In this document: positions 7,128 to 13,873 of the stretch, one piece after another
How the letters are laid out: every line of letters starts with the position of its first letter
How positions within the stretch are numbered: the first letter of the stretch is position 1
Notes under the pieces: model-generated
Seen by the model: the letters and a program-made list of their open reading frames with translations, nothing else
Told to the model about the DNA's origin: nothing
Databases searched by the model: none
From: Clostridia bacterium
GTDB taxonomy: Bacteria; Bacillota_A; Clostridia; Oscillospirales; CAG-272
Length of the DNA: 13,873 bases
NCBI GenBank assembly: GCA_017959485.1
Contig: JAGDAM010000125.1
Span: 1 to 13,873, forward strand
Direction: 5' to 3'
Translations under genes and position numbers: made by a program

Positions 7128-8120
7128 TCAGTCTTTTTTGCTTCTGAGAGCGACGACGGTAGCCGGAACGGCAAGTCCGATTATGCCGAGAATGATGAAG
7201 GGCATAAATCCGCTGTCACCGGTAGTCGGGTTGGAGGGCTGAGTCTCGGGAGTCGTGGCCTGCTCTGCGGTAGTCTGCTCGGCGGTCGTCTGCTCTGCGG
7301 TCGTTTCGACGGGTTCCGCGGAGAGAGACAGAAGGTGAGGAGCGAAGCTGGCGCACCAGCCGTCCTGAGCCTGGATGGTGTTCTTGTCGTCCGCGCTGAG
7401 AAGGTCGCGGAGCAGAAGCTTGCCCTGGGTTCCGGCGGCGTCGTATCCGACGCACTCAAAGTGGATGTAGAACAGGTTTCCGATTTCGGTCACGGTATCC
7501 TGAGCGGCAATCAGCTTGTCTTTCAGAAGTTTGACTTCGTAAACCGTCGTGCCGTTAGTATCGTTTCTGGTAGCGGCGGCGGCGCCGAAAACGTCCGACT
7601 TATATTCGGTGGTGAACTTTCCGTCGGAACCGTAAGTGAGAACGCTGTTAACTCTGAAGAGGGTGTTGTCGTCCTTTATCTGGAGCGAGAGGGTCTGGCG
7701 GTCCATGCACTGGTAGAACTTGTCTCCCATATTGAAGCCGAGCGAAAACGCCATATAGCTTCCGGCGGTGCTGCCGACTCTGAATTTGTAGTTGGGCTCG
7801 GCGACCGTGATTCCCAGATAGATTGCGTCGTCAGTCACGGTAATCCCGAATTTGACGCTGGTGATAATGGGCTCGGCTGCGTCTTTGTCGTGATACACGC
7901 CGGCGGTGCCTTTCTTTGCTTCAAAGTTGTTCTTGTATTCGCCTTCGGAAATGACGCCGTCAACCGTCGGCTCGTTTCCTCCGAGGTATGCCTCGAATTT
8001 AACCTGTCCGAAAGCCGAGTAATCGGTCGGAACTACGGCGGCGGATACCGACAGCGCGAATACCGTCAGCGAGATAATCAGCGCGAACGCGGCGACTGAC
8101 GCACGGATTTTCTTTGTCAT
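7128..8120 (-). CDS. Secreted, wall-anchored protein with CBM9/DOMON-like domain
   Basis: A surface protein of 330 residues, function unknown. Residues 1-27 are a Sec signal peptide (MTKKIR, hydrophobic core, cleavage near SVSA-A). About 45-265 resembles the CBM9-like/DOMON-like beta-sandwich found in bacterial surface proteins: PTVDGVISEGEYKNNF near the start, then DDAIYLGITVAEPN and MAFSLGFN, the pattern of domains beginning with a short 'x-DGxxxxxEY' strand. Such domains usually bind carbohydrate or ligands, but no aromatic binding platform can be assigned by eye. Residues 273-287 are three TTAEQ repeats, then a Thr/Pro linker, NPTTG at 297-301, a hydrophobic helix and the tail RSKKD, which together fit a sortase substrate of NPxTG type. 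AAAGGAG lies 7 nt before the ATG, and a consensus promoter and palindrome precede it. It is probably monocistronic, with a hairpin behind it. Confidence 0.8.
   Translation of the reverse strand: MTKKIRASVAAFALIISLTVFALSVSAAVVPTDYSAFGQVKFEAYLGGNEPTVDGVISEGEYKNNFEAKKGTAGVYHDKDAAEPIITSVKFGITVTDDAIYLGITVAEPNYKFRVGSTAGSYMAFSLGFNMGDKFYQCMDRQTLSLQIKDDNTLFRVNSVLTYGSDGKFTTEYKSDVFGAAAATRNDTNGTTVYEVKLLKDKLIAAQDTVTEIGNLFYIHFECVGYDAAGTQGKLLLRDLLSADDKNTIQAQDGWCASFAPHLLSLSAEPVETTAEQTTAEQTTAEQATTPETQPSNPTTGDSGFMPFIILGIIGLAVPATVVALRSKKD
7218..7232 (-). other. NPTTG sortase-type sorting motif
   Basis: Codons 297-301 of the surface protein read N-P-T-T-G, followed by DSG, a hydrophobic helix of about 20 residues (FMPFIILGIIGLAVPATVVA) and the basic end LRSKKD. 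This is the tripartite arrangement of cell-wall sorting signals, with an NPxTG motif instead of LPxTG. No sortase gene is in the window. Confidence 0.65.
7260..7304 (-). repeat. Three 15-bp tandem repeats encoding TTAEQ
   Basis: Three adjacent 15-bp units encode TTAEQ-TTAEQ-TTAEQ in the linker between the CBM9-like domain and the wall-sorting signal. The units differ only at third codon positions (ACG/ACC/ACT, GCA/GCC). Such Thr-rich linkers commonly span the cell wall and vary in copy number. Confidence 0.85.
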
Positions 8121-8144
8121 TGCGGATCTCCTTTTCGCGGAAAA

Positions 8145-8161
8145 ATTGTCATTTTGACGAT
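8145..8161. promoter_or_regulatory. Operator-like palindrome at the surface-protein start site
   Basis: ATTGTCATTTTGACGAT is a near-perfect palindrome: GTCA-TTT-TGAC at the core, extended by AT on each side with one mismatch. It begins 3 nt after the -10 of the surface-protein promoter and covers its predicted transcription start, the classic place for a repressor site. The regulator is not identifiable here. Confidence 0.45.
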
Positions 8162-8164
8162 ATT

Positions 8165-8193
8165 ATTTTATCACAAAAGATATTTCAAGTCAA
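8165..8193 (-). promoter_or_regulatory. Sigma-A type promoter of the surface-protein gene
   Basis: On the - strand TTGACT (-35, 8188-8193) and TAAAAT (-10, 8165-8170) are separated by exactly 17 bp. Each hexamer differs from consensus at one position. Transcription would start near 8158 and give a leader of about 37 nt before the ATG at 8120. Confidence 0.8.
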
Positions 8194-8277
8194 CAAAGAA
8201 GTCGGCGAAAAAAGCCTGTTTTTTTGAAAAAGAAATGCAATATTCGGACACTCGTTCTCTTTTTTGAGCGCTTTTTC
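8194..8277. other. A/T-tract spacer between two divergent promoters
   Basis: This AT-rich stretch separates the two promoters. It contains A6 at 8208-8213, T7 at 8219-8225, A5 at 8227-8231, T6 at 8260-8265 and T5 at 8272-8276. The first three tracts are roughly one helical turn apart, so bent DNA or UP-element-like activation is possible. No gene or structured RNA was recognised. Confidence 0.4.
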
Positions 8278-8306
8278 TTGAATTAAAGGAAAAATTATGG
8301 TAAAAT
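8278..8306 (+). promoter_or_regulatory. Sigma-A type promoter of the cdaA operon
   Basis: TTGAAT (-35, 8278-8283), a 17-bp spacer ending in ATGG, and TAAAAT (-10, 8301-8306). Transcription would start near 8313 and give a leader of about 30 nt. The ribosome binding site is modest (GTGAGAG around 8334-8340). It should drive cdaA through recJ, as no promoter is visible at the tight junctions. Confidence 0.78.
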
Positions 8307-8344
8307 ATAATAAATAATTATATCTTTAGCAAAGTGAGAGAGCC

Positions 8345-9250
8345 ATGTGGGAAAAACTCGGAGCGTTCTGCCAGAGCGTTTTCGGTTTTATCAGGACCTC
8401 GGTCGCGGGGCCCCTGTCGGAAATCAAGATAATCGATATCATCGATATCGCTCTGCTTTCGATAGTCTTTTTCTGGATGTACAAGTTCATACGCCAGCGC
8501 AGGGCGGGGCCCTTGGCGCTCGGGCTTCTGCTGTTCATCGTTGCCGCGCTGATCGGCTCGCTCTTCGATATCCGCGCTATGAAATTCATCTTCGAGAATT
8601 TCTACCAGGTCGGCATGATCGCAATCATCATCATTTTTCAGTCCGACCTCAGGGCGGTGCTCGAACGGGTCGGAACCACTCCTATCAAGACCTTAAGGAA
8701 TTTCACCGACAACGATATCAGGGCATACGAGAATATCGCCGAGACAATCGCCACCGTCTGCGATTCGCTCTCCCGCACCAAGACCGGCGCTCTGATCGTT
8801 CTCGAGCGTGAGACCAAGCTCGGCGACTATACCGGGCAGGGAGTCATTCTCAACGCCGAGATATCGCAGATGCTTCTGCGCAATCTTTTCTTCAATAAAG
8901 CGCCGCTCCACGACGGAGCGGTCCTGATACGCGGCAGGCGGATTTACGCCGCAGGCTGCTACCTTCCGATGTCGAACGCCGACGTCAACAAGGATCTCGG
9001 CACCCGTCACCGGGCCGGCATCGGACTGTCCGAGGTATCCGACGCCGTAGTAATAATAGTTTCCGAGGAGACCGGAACGGTTTCGGTCGCCGTCGGAGGG
9101 GAACTGCAGCGGGGATTTAACTACGGATCGCTGCGCCAGGAGATAATCAGCCGGATGATTCCTGAAGAGGTCAGAAACCGCAAGCTGAACGCGGTCAGGA
9201 AGTCGGGCAAATCTTCGGCGCGCAGGGCCGGAAAGAGAGGGGAAAGATGA
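8345..9250 (+). CDS. cdaA: Membrane diadenylate cyclase CdaA
   Basis: Makes the second messenger c-di-AMP from two ATP; in Firmicutes this enzyme governs potassium and osmolyte balance and wall integrity. The 301-residue protein has three predicted N-terminal TM helices (about 29-48, 54-74, 84-100) and then a DisA_N catalytic domain. Catalytic motifs are complete: DGA at 190-192 in KAPLHDGAVLIRGRRI and RHR at 221-223 in LGTRHRAGIGLSEVSDA, followed by SVAVGGEL. The C-terminal 25 residues are very basic. The start is the first ATG after the promoter. The stop overlaps the ATG of cdaR by four bases (ATGA), implying coupled expression with its regulator. Confidence 0.96.
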   Translation: MWEKLGAFCQSVFGFIRTSVAGPLSEIKIIDIIDIALLSIVFFWMYKFIRQRRAGPLALGLLLFIVAALIGSLFDIRAMKFIFENFYQVGMIAIIIIFQSDLRAVLERVGTTPIKTLRNFTDNDIRAYENIAETIATVCDSLSRTKTGALIVLERETKLGDYTGQGVILNAEISQMLLRNLFFNKAPLHDGAVLIRGRRIYAAGCYLPMSNADVNKDLGTRHRAGIGLSEVSDAVVIIVSEETGTVSVAVGGELQRGFNYGSLRQEIISRMIPEEVRNRKLNAVRKSGKSSARRAGKRGER

Positions 9251-10422
9251 AAGACGGATACGTAAACGACAATCCTGAGATCTTTTCCGAGGACTCCTCC
9301 GGACTCTCCGAAGCCTCGCCGAAGAAAAAGTCTCCCATGATCCTCGCGAGGATCCTCTCGGTCGCGGTAGCCCTGCTCGTCTGGCTTTACGTCGTAAACA
9401 CCACGTCGGACGATTACGAAAAAACCTTTACCCTGATACCGATACGGGTCGAGGGCGAGGAAGCTCTCGCCGCCGCCGGCGCAATGTCGGTATACGATCT
9501 GTCCGAGACTGTGGTCAGCGTAACGGTTTCGGGAAGAAGGACGGATATCAACCAGCTGGATTCGTCTGATTTCAAGGCGTGGATAGACGTCGGAGGAATC
9601 ACCGAAAGCGGCAGACACAGTCTTCAGGTAAAGCTCAGTTTGCCCGATAACGTCTCTGCGATCTCGCACACTCCTTCAGAGGTTTCGGTCCTCGCTGACG
9701 CGAGGATCGAAAAGACGGTGCCGATAAAAGTCAATCTTCTGTCCTATTCGATCAACGACAATCTTTTCATCGCGGAAATGAACACGTCGATCGGCGAGGT
9801 CAGGGTGACCGGTCCCGCCGCCGCGATCGATAAGATCGCCGCCGCCGAGGCGGAAGTGGACCTTTCGTCCGGCTGGATCACCTCCTCGTTTATGCACAAC
9901 GCAAAACTGATTCCGGTGGATTCCGACGGAAACCGGGTGCAGAGCGAATATATTTCGCTGTCCGCGGACAGCGCCGACGTTTCGGTCCGGGTTCTTATGA
10001 AAGCGTCGAAACCCCTCTCGGTGCTTCTTTCTCCGTCGCTTGACCCGTCGGAGTATTCGGTAACCGTGACGCCGCAGACCCTGACGGTGGTCGGAGACGT
10101 TTTCGCCGTCAGCCGGATCGAAAGCATCAACGTCGCGACGGTAGGGGAGGATTATCCCTCCGAGTCGTCCTTCAAGGCATCGACCGTGGTACTCCCGCTC
10201 GGCATATCCTTCCTCGAGGGCTCCGCGGATATTACGGTTAAGGTGGTATACACTCCTTCGGTAACCACGCAGGAGGAAACTTCCGTGACGGCTCCCGAAA
10301 CGACCCTGCCCGAGACGACGGTTCCCGATGTGACAACCGGGGCCGAAACTGTCCCGGAAACCGACGTTTCTTCCGAGCCCGAGGATATAACCTCGTCTCC
10401 GGAACCTGTGTTGTCTCCCTAA
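9247..10422 (+). CDS. cdaR: CdaA regulatory protein CdaR (YbbR domains)
   Basis: Extracytoplasmic partner that modulates CdaA in Firmicutes. The 391-residue protein has a cytoplasmic N-terminal stretch of about 30 residues, one TM helix (about 33-51, RILSVAVALLVWLYVV), and an outer part with about three YbbR repeats: one opening with IPIRVEGEEALAAAG, a second around TVPIKVNLLS with the characteristic VRVTGPAAAIDKI, and a third around SVTVTPQTLTVVGD. From about residue 345 the protein ends in a Thr/Glu/Pro/Val-rich, probably disordered tail with repeated ETT/PETT motifs, which would reach into the wall. AGGGG lies before the ATG. The following gene is not glmM, unlike the standard cdaA-cdaR-glmM order. 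Confidence 0.92.
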   Translation: MKDGYVNDNPEIFSEDSSGLSEASPKKKSPMILARILSVAVALLVWLYVVNTTSDDYEKTFTLIPIRVEGEEALAAAGAMSVYDLSETVVSVTVSGRRTDINQLDSSDFKAWIDVGGITESGRHSLQVKLSLPDNVSAISHTPSEVSVLADARIEKTVPIKVNLLSYSINDNLFIAEMNTSIGEVRVTGPAAAIDKIAAAEAEVDLSSGWITSSFMHNAKLIPVDSDGNRVQSEYISLSADSADVSVRVLMKASKPLSVLLSPSLDPSEYSVTVTPQTLTVVGDVFAVSRIESINVATVGEDYPSESSFKASTVVLPLGISFLEGSADITVKVVYTPSVTTQEETSVTAPETTLPETTVPDVTTGAETVPETDVSSEPEDITSSPEPVLSP

Positions 10423-10431
10423 GGTTAAGAT

Positions 10432-10920
10432 ATGTCTGATAACGTCCGCGACGGATGCGCCGTAATGGATACCACCGGACGGGTAGTTTCGGTTGACGGC
10501 GCGACCGCCAAGATTGAGGTGGAGAGAAAATCCGCGTGCGCCGGATGCCACAAGGCCGAAAGCGGCTGCGCCCTGTTCGCGATGAACGGCAAAGCCGCGG
10601 TCATGAAGGCAGACGCGCTCAATACCGCCGGGGCTGCGCCGGGCGACACCGTGAGGGTCGCCGCGCGGTCCCGCAGGATGCTTTTTTACGCCGCGGCGCT
10701 TTTCATCGCTCCGCTTGCCGCCGCAGGCGCCGCCTATTCCGCCGCGGCGTTTGCATTCGGGCAGAGCGAACCGGTTTCGCTCGCCGCAGCGGCCGCCGGT
10801 TTCGCCGCAGTGTTCGCCGCCGCGGCGATATATTCGCGGCACAGATCCAGAACCGTGCCGGATCTTGAAATAACGGAAATAATAACAAAAGCTAAGGACG
10901 ATAATGTACAGTCCCGATAA
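10432..10920 (+). CDS. RseC/MucC-like membrane protein with a cysteine cluster
   Basis: Small integral membrane protein of 162 residues resembling the RseC/MucC (SoxR-reducing system) family. An N-terminal cytoplasmic domain of about 80 residues reads GRVVSVDGATAKIEVERKSACAGCHKAESGC, matching the family pattern of a beta-hairpin before a CxxC...C cluster (Cys36, Cys39, Cys46). Two Ala-rich TM helices follow (about 83-105 and 114-134), then a charged tail. Family members sit next to Rnf/Rsx electron-transfer genes or sigma-E regulators and are thought to act in redox-linked signalling; none is visible here, so the role is open. AAGG 7 nt before the ATG supports the start; Met12 is an alternative. 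It lies 9 nt after cdaR and overlaps recJ by 17 bases, so it belongs to the cda operon. Confidence 0.72.
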   Translation: MSDNVRDGCAVMDTTGRVVSVDGATAKIEVERKSACAGCHKAESGCALFAMNGKAAVMKADALNTAGAAPGDTVRVAARSRRMLFYAAALFIAPLAAAGAAYSAAAFAFGQSEPVSLAAAAAGFAAVFAAAAIYSRHRSRTVPDLEITEIITKAKDDNVQSR

Positions 10921-13117
10921 AAAGAGAATCTGGAAAAAAAGAGAGACGTTGGTTCAGGGCGTTTCCGATACCGCCCGCGCGGACGCGGTTTCTGCGATAA
11001 GTTCCGCGCTCGGAATATCGCGCGCGGGGGCCGGGCTGATCTATGACAGGGGAATGACGACTCCCGCCGAAGCGATAGAGTTTACCGACGTTCGCCCGGA
11101 CGGAGGTCACGATCCTTTCTTGCTTACCGATATGGAGAAGGCGTGCGCACGCATCGAGGAAGCCGCTGAGGCGGGCGATACGGTGGCCGTGTTCGGAGAT
11201 TACGACGTCGACGGAGTGACGTCCTGTACGATGCTTTATCTCTATCTCGTGAGCCGCGGTCTCCGGACCGGATATTACATTCCGAAGAGATCCGACGGCT
11301 ACGGCGTCAGCAAAAGCGCGATAGATCTTCTCGCCGCGAACGGAGTCACCCTCATCGTTACCGTAGACACAGGCGTGACCGCGTGCGACGAGACGGAATA
11401 CGCGTCGTCGCTCGGCATCGACGTCGTGGTGACCGATCACCACGAGTGCCTGAACCGTCTTCCCGACGCCGTCGCCGTCGTGGATCCGCACCGTCCCGGC
11501 GACTTATATCCTTTTCGGGATCTTGCCGGAGTCGGCGTAGCTTTCAAGCTGGTATCTGCTCTCGAGAGGAGAAGAGCGGCAGCGGCGGGAGAAGACCCGG
11601 ACGAGGCGGTAAGACGGGCGCTGCGCGAATACGGCGACCTTCTCGCGGTCGGGACGGTAGCCGACGTTATGCCTCTCACCGGCGAAAACCGAACCTTCGT
11701 ATCCTACGGACTCGGTCTGCTCGCCGGATCCTCTCCGAGGACGGGCTTTTTATCGCTTATGGAAAAGTCGGGACGCGCTCCGAAGGGAAGAATATCCGCG
11801 TCTTATATAAGTTTTACCTTGGGTCCGAGGATCAACGCAGCGGGTAGGATGGACAATGCCTCGCTCGCAGTTGAGCTCCTGCTCGCCGAAACTCGCGCCG
11901 AAGCCGACAGGATAGCCGATATCCTCGCCGACGCGAACCTTCAGCGCCAGCGCGAGGAGAACCGGATCGCGTCGGAGGCGGCGGAAATGATAGAATCGGA
12001 TCCCTCCTTCCGAGACGACGCGATACTGCTGCTCGGCTCCGACGGCTGGGCTCAGGGAGTGATCGGAATCGTTGCCTCGAGGATCACGGAAAAGTACGAC
12101 AAGCCTGCGATCCTCGTCAGTTTCGATCCGGACGGAGACGCCTCTGACCGGGACGTCGGAAAAGGGTCTGGACGGAGCATTCCCAGCATCAGTCTTTTTG
12201 ACGCACTTGCTTTCTCTTCCGATCTTCTTGTAAAATTCGGAGGTCACGAGCAGGCGGCGGGACTGACGGTAAGACGAGGAATGCTACCCGAACTACGCCG
12301 CCGGCTCAACGAATACGTATCGTCCCGCGGCGGATCCCGCAGCGTGCCCGTTCTGGAATATGACGGCGAGCCCGATCCGTGCGACCTTACCGTATCCTTT
12401 TACGACGAGATCACGGGTCTCCTTGAACCCTGCGGTTCGGGAAATCCGAGTCCGGTTTTCATGCTGTCGGACGCGGTTATCTCTGGCGCGAGGCCGATCA
12501 GCGCCGGGAAGCACACCAAACTGTCGGTGACCGCCGGCGGACGTTCTTTCGACGCGCTGCTTTACGGGACGAAGATCTCGGAACTCCCTTACGCCGAAGG
12601 CGACGTCGTCGACCTGCTTTATTCGCTTGACAAGTCGGAATACCAGGGCAGGGTCAGCGTTCAGATGATAGTCTCGGATATCAGATGCGCCTCATCGGTT
12701 TACCGGGAGAGAATGCGCGACATTTCCCGTCTCGCGGAGCTTTCCGGAGGCGGCGATCCGATTCTTTGCGCGGCGGATATTCCCGAGAGAGAGGATTTCG
12801 TAGCGCTCTATGGAATCATCGACAGGATCGTCAGCGAAGGAAGAACCTCCTTTACCGACCGCGAGATGATGCGTCGGCTCTCCTCCTCCGGCTTAGGCGG
12901 AAGAATCGGATTCGTAAAATACAAGATAATGCTCCGCGTTTTCGCGGAGACGGGTGTGTTTCGGCTGGACGAGGAACCGGCTGTTCCGGCGGAGGGGTCT
13001 TCCGAATGGCGGATGCCCGTCGACGTGGTCGGCGTCAGGGTTCCCGAGCGCAGGGGCAAGGCGGATCTCGAGGCGAGCGCGCTTATGAGACGCCTGCGCT
13101 CACTCGTCCCGGATTAA
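10904..13117 (+). CDS. recJ: Single-stranded-DNA-specific 5'-3' exonuclease RecJ
   Basis: Cytoplasmic DHH-family nuclease that resects 5' ends of single-stranded DNA in recombination and repair. The protein has 737 residues, similar to the long Firmicute RecJ with an extra C-terminal domain. Motifs in order: DYDVDG at 99-104, VDTG at 154-157, DHH at 178-180, VVDPHRPGD at 192-200, GTVADVMPL at 250-258, GPRINAAGR at 307-315, GWAQGVIGIVASR at 381-393, GSGRSI at 421-426 and the DHHA1 motif GGHEQAAG at 446-453. An OB-like region (about 520-600) and a C-terminal helical domain follow. All expected metal-binding aspartates and histidines are present, so it should be active. AAGGA 5 nt before the ATG supports a start inside the previous gene. 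Confidence 0.95.
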   Translation: MYSPDKKRIWKKRETLVQGVSDTARADAVSAISSALGISRAGAGLIYDRGMTTPAEAIEFTDVRPDGGHDPFLLTDMEKACARIEEAAEAGDTVAVFGDYDVDGVTSCTMLYLYLVSRGLRTGYYIPKRSDGYGVSKSAIDLLAANGVTLIVTVDTGVTACDETEYASSLGIDVVVTDHHECLNRLPDAVAVVDPHRPGDLYPFRDLAGVGVAFKLVSALERRRAAAAGEDPDEAVRRALREYGDLLAVGTVADVMPLTGENRTFVSYGLGLLAGSSPRTGFLSLMEKSGRAPKGRISASYISFTLGPRINAAGRMDNASLAVELLLAETRAEADRIADILADANLQRQREENRIASEAAEMIESDPSFRDDAILLLGSDGWAQGVIGIVASRITEKYDKPAILVSFDPDGDASDRDVGKGSGRSIPSISLFDALAFSSDLLVKFGGHEQAAGLTVRRGMLPELRRRLNEYVSSRGGSRSVPVLEYDGEPDPCDLTVSFYDEITGLLEPCGSGNPSPVFMLSDAVISGARPISAGKHTKLSVTAGGRSFDALLYGTKISELPYAEGDVVDLLYSLDKSEYQGRVSVQMIVSDIRCASSVYRERMRDISRLAELSGGGDPILCAADIPEREDFVALYGIIDRIVSEGRTSFTDREMMRRLSSSGLGGRIGFVKYKIMLRVFAETGVFRLDEEPAVPAEGSSEWRMPVDVVGVRVPERRGKADLEASALMRRLRSLVPD

Positions 13118-13136
13118 CGCAACAGCGCGTTTTATT
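13116..13136 (+). terminator. Weak hairpin at the recJ stop
   Basis: AACGC (13116-13120) can pair with GCGTT (13127-13131) around a 6-nt loop, followed by TTATTT. The stem is only five pairs and starts within the TAA stop, so it may slow or partly end transcription before rel. The rest of 13118-13191 is T-rich and contains no promoter I can defend. Confidence 0.3.
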
Positions 13137-13191
13137 TCCCATTTATATCTGATTTTTTATTTGATTTTATTTTATTCGGGATAGTTCAAAA

Positions 13192-13873
13192 ATGTCCGAA
13201 CTGGAAAAAGACTCCGTCCCTTTCAACGAAGACGGAAATATGAAAATCTTCTCGGTGCTGATTAGAATGCTCGAAAGCTCCGGGACGGGTTACGACATTG
13301 AAAAGATCAAGCGCGCCTGCGCCTACGCCTACGCCGTTCACGACGGACAGACGAGAGAGAGCGGCGAGCCGTATATCTCGCACCCCCTTGCGGTCGCCGA
13401 AATAGTGGCGGAACTGCGCCTCGACACCGAGTCGATCTGCGCGGCTCTACTGCACGACACGGTCGAGGACTGCCCGGACAAAACCAATCTGTCCGAGATC
13501 GAAAAGCTTTTCGGGAAGACGGTCGCCCTGCTGGTCGACGGACTTACCAAGACGGTTACGATTTCGGTCGACGACAAGGAAGAGGCGCATATCGAGAACC
13601 TGCGCAAGATGCTTCTGGCGATGTCGCGCGACATACGTGTCATCTTCATAAAGCTGTGTGACCGGCTGCACAATATGCGCACCCTCTCGGCGAAATCCGA
13701 GGAGAGGCAGCGGATTATTTCGCTCGAGACGATGCAGGTTTACGCTCCGATCGCCCACCGGCTCGGTATGCAGAGAGTCAAGCAGGAGCTTGAAAACATC
13801 AGTCTGCAGTATCTCGATCCGATCGGATACGCCGAAATCAGCCGCTATATCGAGACCAAATACGGCGATAACA
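13192..13873 (+). CDS. relA: Bifunctional (p)ppGpp synthetase/hydrolase Rel, 3' end missing
   Basis: Stringent-response enzyme that makes and degrades (p)ppGpp. Only the first 227 codons are in the window; the frame is open to the last base, so the synthetase, TGS and ACT domains (about 500 more residues in the family) lie outside. The hydrolase (HD) domain is well conserved: RESGEPYISHP with Arg55 and His64, LLHDTVED with His88-Asp89 and Glu92-Asp93, and KLCDRLHNMRTL with Asp157 and Asn161. These match the Mn-binding and catalytic residues of Rel proteins, so hydrolysis should work. The segment ETMQVYAPIAHRLGMQRVKQELENISLQYL begins the link to the synthetase domain. The ATG at 13192 has a poor ribosome binding site (CGGGAT); an in-frame ATG at 13240 is possible. 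It lies 74 nt after recJ without the apt gene often found between them. Confidence 0.94.
   Translation, partial: MSELEKDSVPFNEDGNMKIFSVLIRMLESSGTGYDIEKIKRACAYAYAVHDGQTRESGEPYISHPLAVAEIVAELRLDTESICAALLHDTVEDCPDKTNLSEIEKLFGKTVALLVDGLTKTVTISVDDKEEAHIENLRKMLLAMSRDIRVIFIKLCDRLHNMRTLSAKSEERQRIISLETMQVYAPIAHRLGMQRVKQELENISLQYLDPIGYAEISRYIETKYGDN

Noticed and set aside
6354..8099. A 581-codon open frame on the + strand
   Set aside because: It lies antisense to araD and the surface-protein gene, both clear homologs with ribosome binding sites. Its protein is low-complexity Gly/Val/Arg/Ser with no motifs; it is a by-product of GC-biased codons on the other strand.
8226..8277. GAAAAAG...CTTTTTC inverted repeat
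   Set aside because: Seven A/T-dominated bases with a long spacer in an AT-rich stretch are expected by chance.
8121..8344. Riboswitch or small RNA in the divergent region
   Set aside because: Leaders predicted from the two promoters are only about 30-40 nt, and no conserved riboswitch core or strong stem is visible.
9676..10842. A 388-codon open frame on the - strand
   Set aside because: Antisense to cdaR and the RseC-like gene; an Arg/Gly-rich translation with no recognisable domain and no start signals.
13118..13191. Promoter for rel in the T-rich gap
   Set aside because: TTGATT and GATAGT are present but only 13 bp apart, and no other pair with acceptable spacing was found.

Overview
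The window looks like a piece of a fermentative, Gram-positive-lineage genome (Firmicutes/Clostridia, probably an uncultured gut or rumen type). The reasons are the Bmp-NupOPQ type nucleoside ABC cassette, the cdaA-cdaR pair, recJ followed by a long Rel protein, a wall-anchored protein ending in an NPTTG-type sorting signal, and strong GGAGG ribosome binding sites. From about 1.4 kb onward the coding sequence is GC-rich and favours C/G-ending codons. The first ~1.4 kb is visibly different, with many T-ending codons and frequent TTG leucine codons.

Left part (1-6263, + strand): the 3' part of an NCS2 uracil/xanthine-type permease, then a nucleoside-type ABC importer. The importer consists of a Bmp/PnrA lipoprotein, a double-NBD ATPase and two BPD_transp_2 permeases. 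The genes are closely packed: 1-nt TAATG overlaps at 1159-1163 and 5281-5285, and an 8-nt overlap at 4114-4121. Only the binding-protein/ATPase junction is open (about 100 nt), and it carries a very strong GC hairpin that probably sets binding protein above membrane components. As a unit these genes look like nucleobase plus nucleoside salvage. The unit ends in a long bidirectional hairpin at 6274-6315.

Middle part (6327-8120, - strand): an isolated L-ribulose-5-phosphate 4-epimerase (araD type), and upstream of it a secreted protein with a CBM9/DOMON-like domain, a TTAEQ repeat linker and a C-terminal wall-sorting signal. The space between the two holds an 11-bp inverted repeat with a 16-nt loop. 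The 224-bp divergent region 8121-8344 holds two facing-away sigma-A type promoters, both with exact 17-bp spacers, a palindrome at the predicted start site of the surface-protein gene, and A/T tracts between the promoters.

Right part (8345-13873, + strand): a tight operon of cdaA (c-di-AMP synthase), cdaR (its YbbR-domain partner), an RseC/MucC-like small membrane protein with a cysteine cluster, and recJ. After a 74-nt AT-rich gap comes a rel gene for a bifunctional (p)ppGpp synthetase/hydrolase, cut off by the window end. The usual glmM after cdaR and the usual apt between recJ and rel are both absent. Genes for two nucleotide second messengers and a repair nuclease therefore sit together.

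I found no CRISPR array, phage, insertion sequence, tRNA or rRNA. Most of the content is recognisable housekeeping or transport. The least explained items are the surface protein with its operator-like palindrome, the RseC-like insertion after cdaR, and the composition change inside the binding-protein gene.
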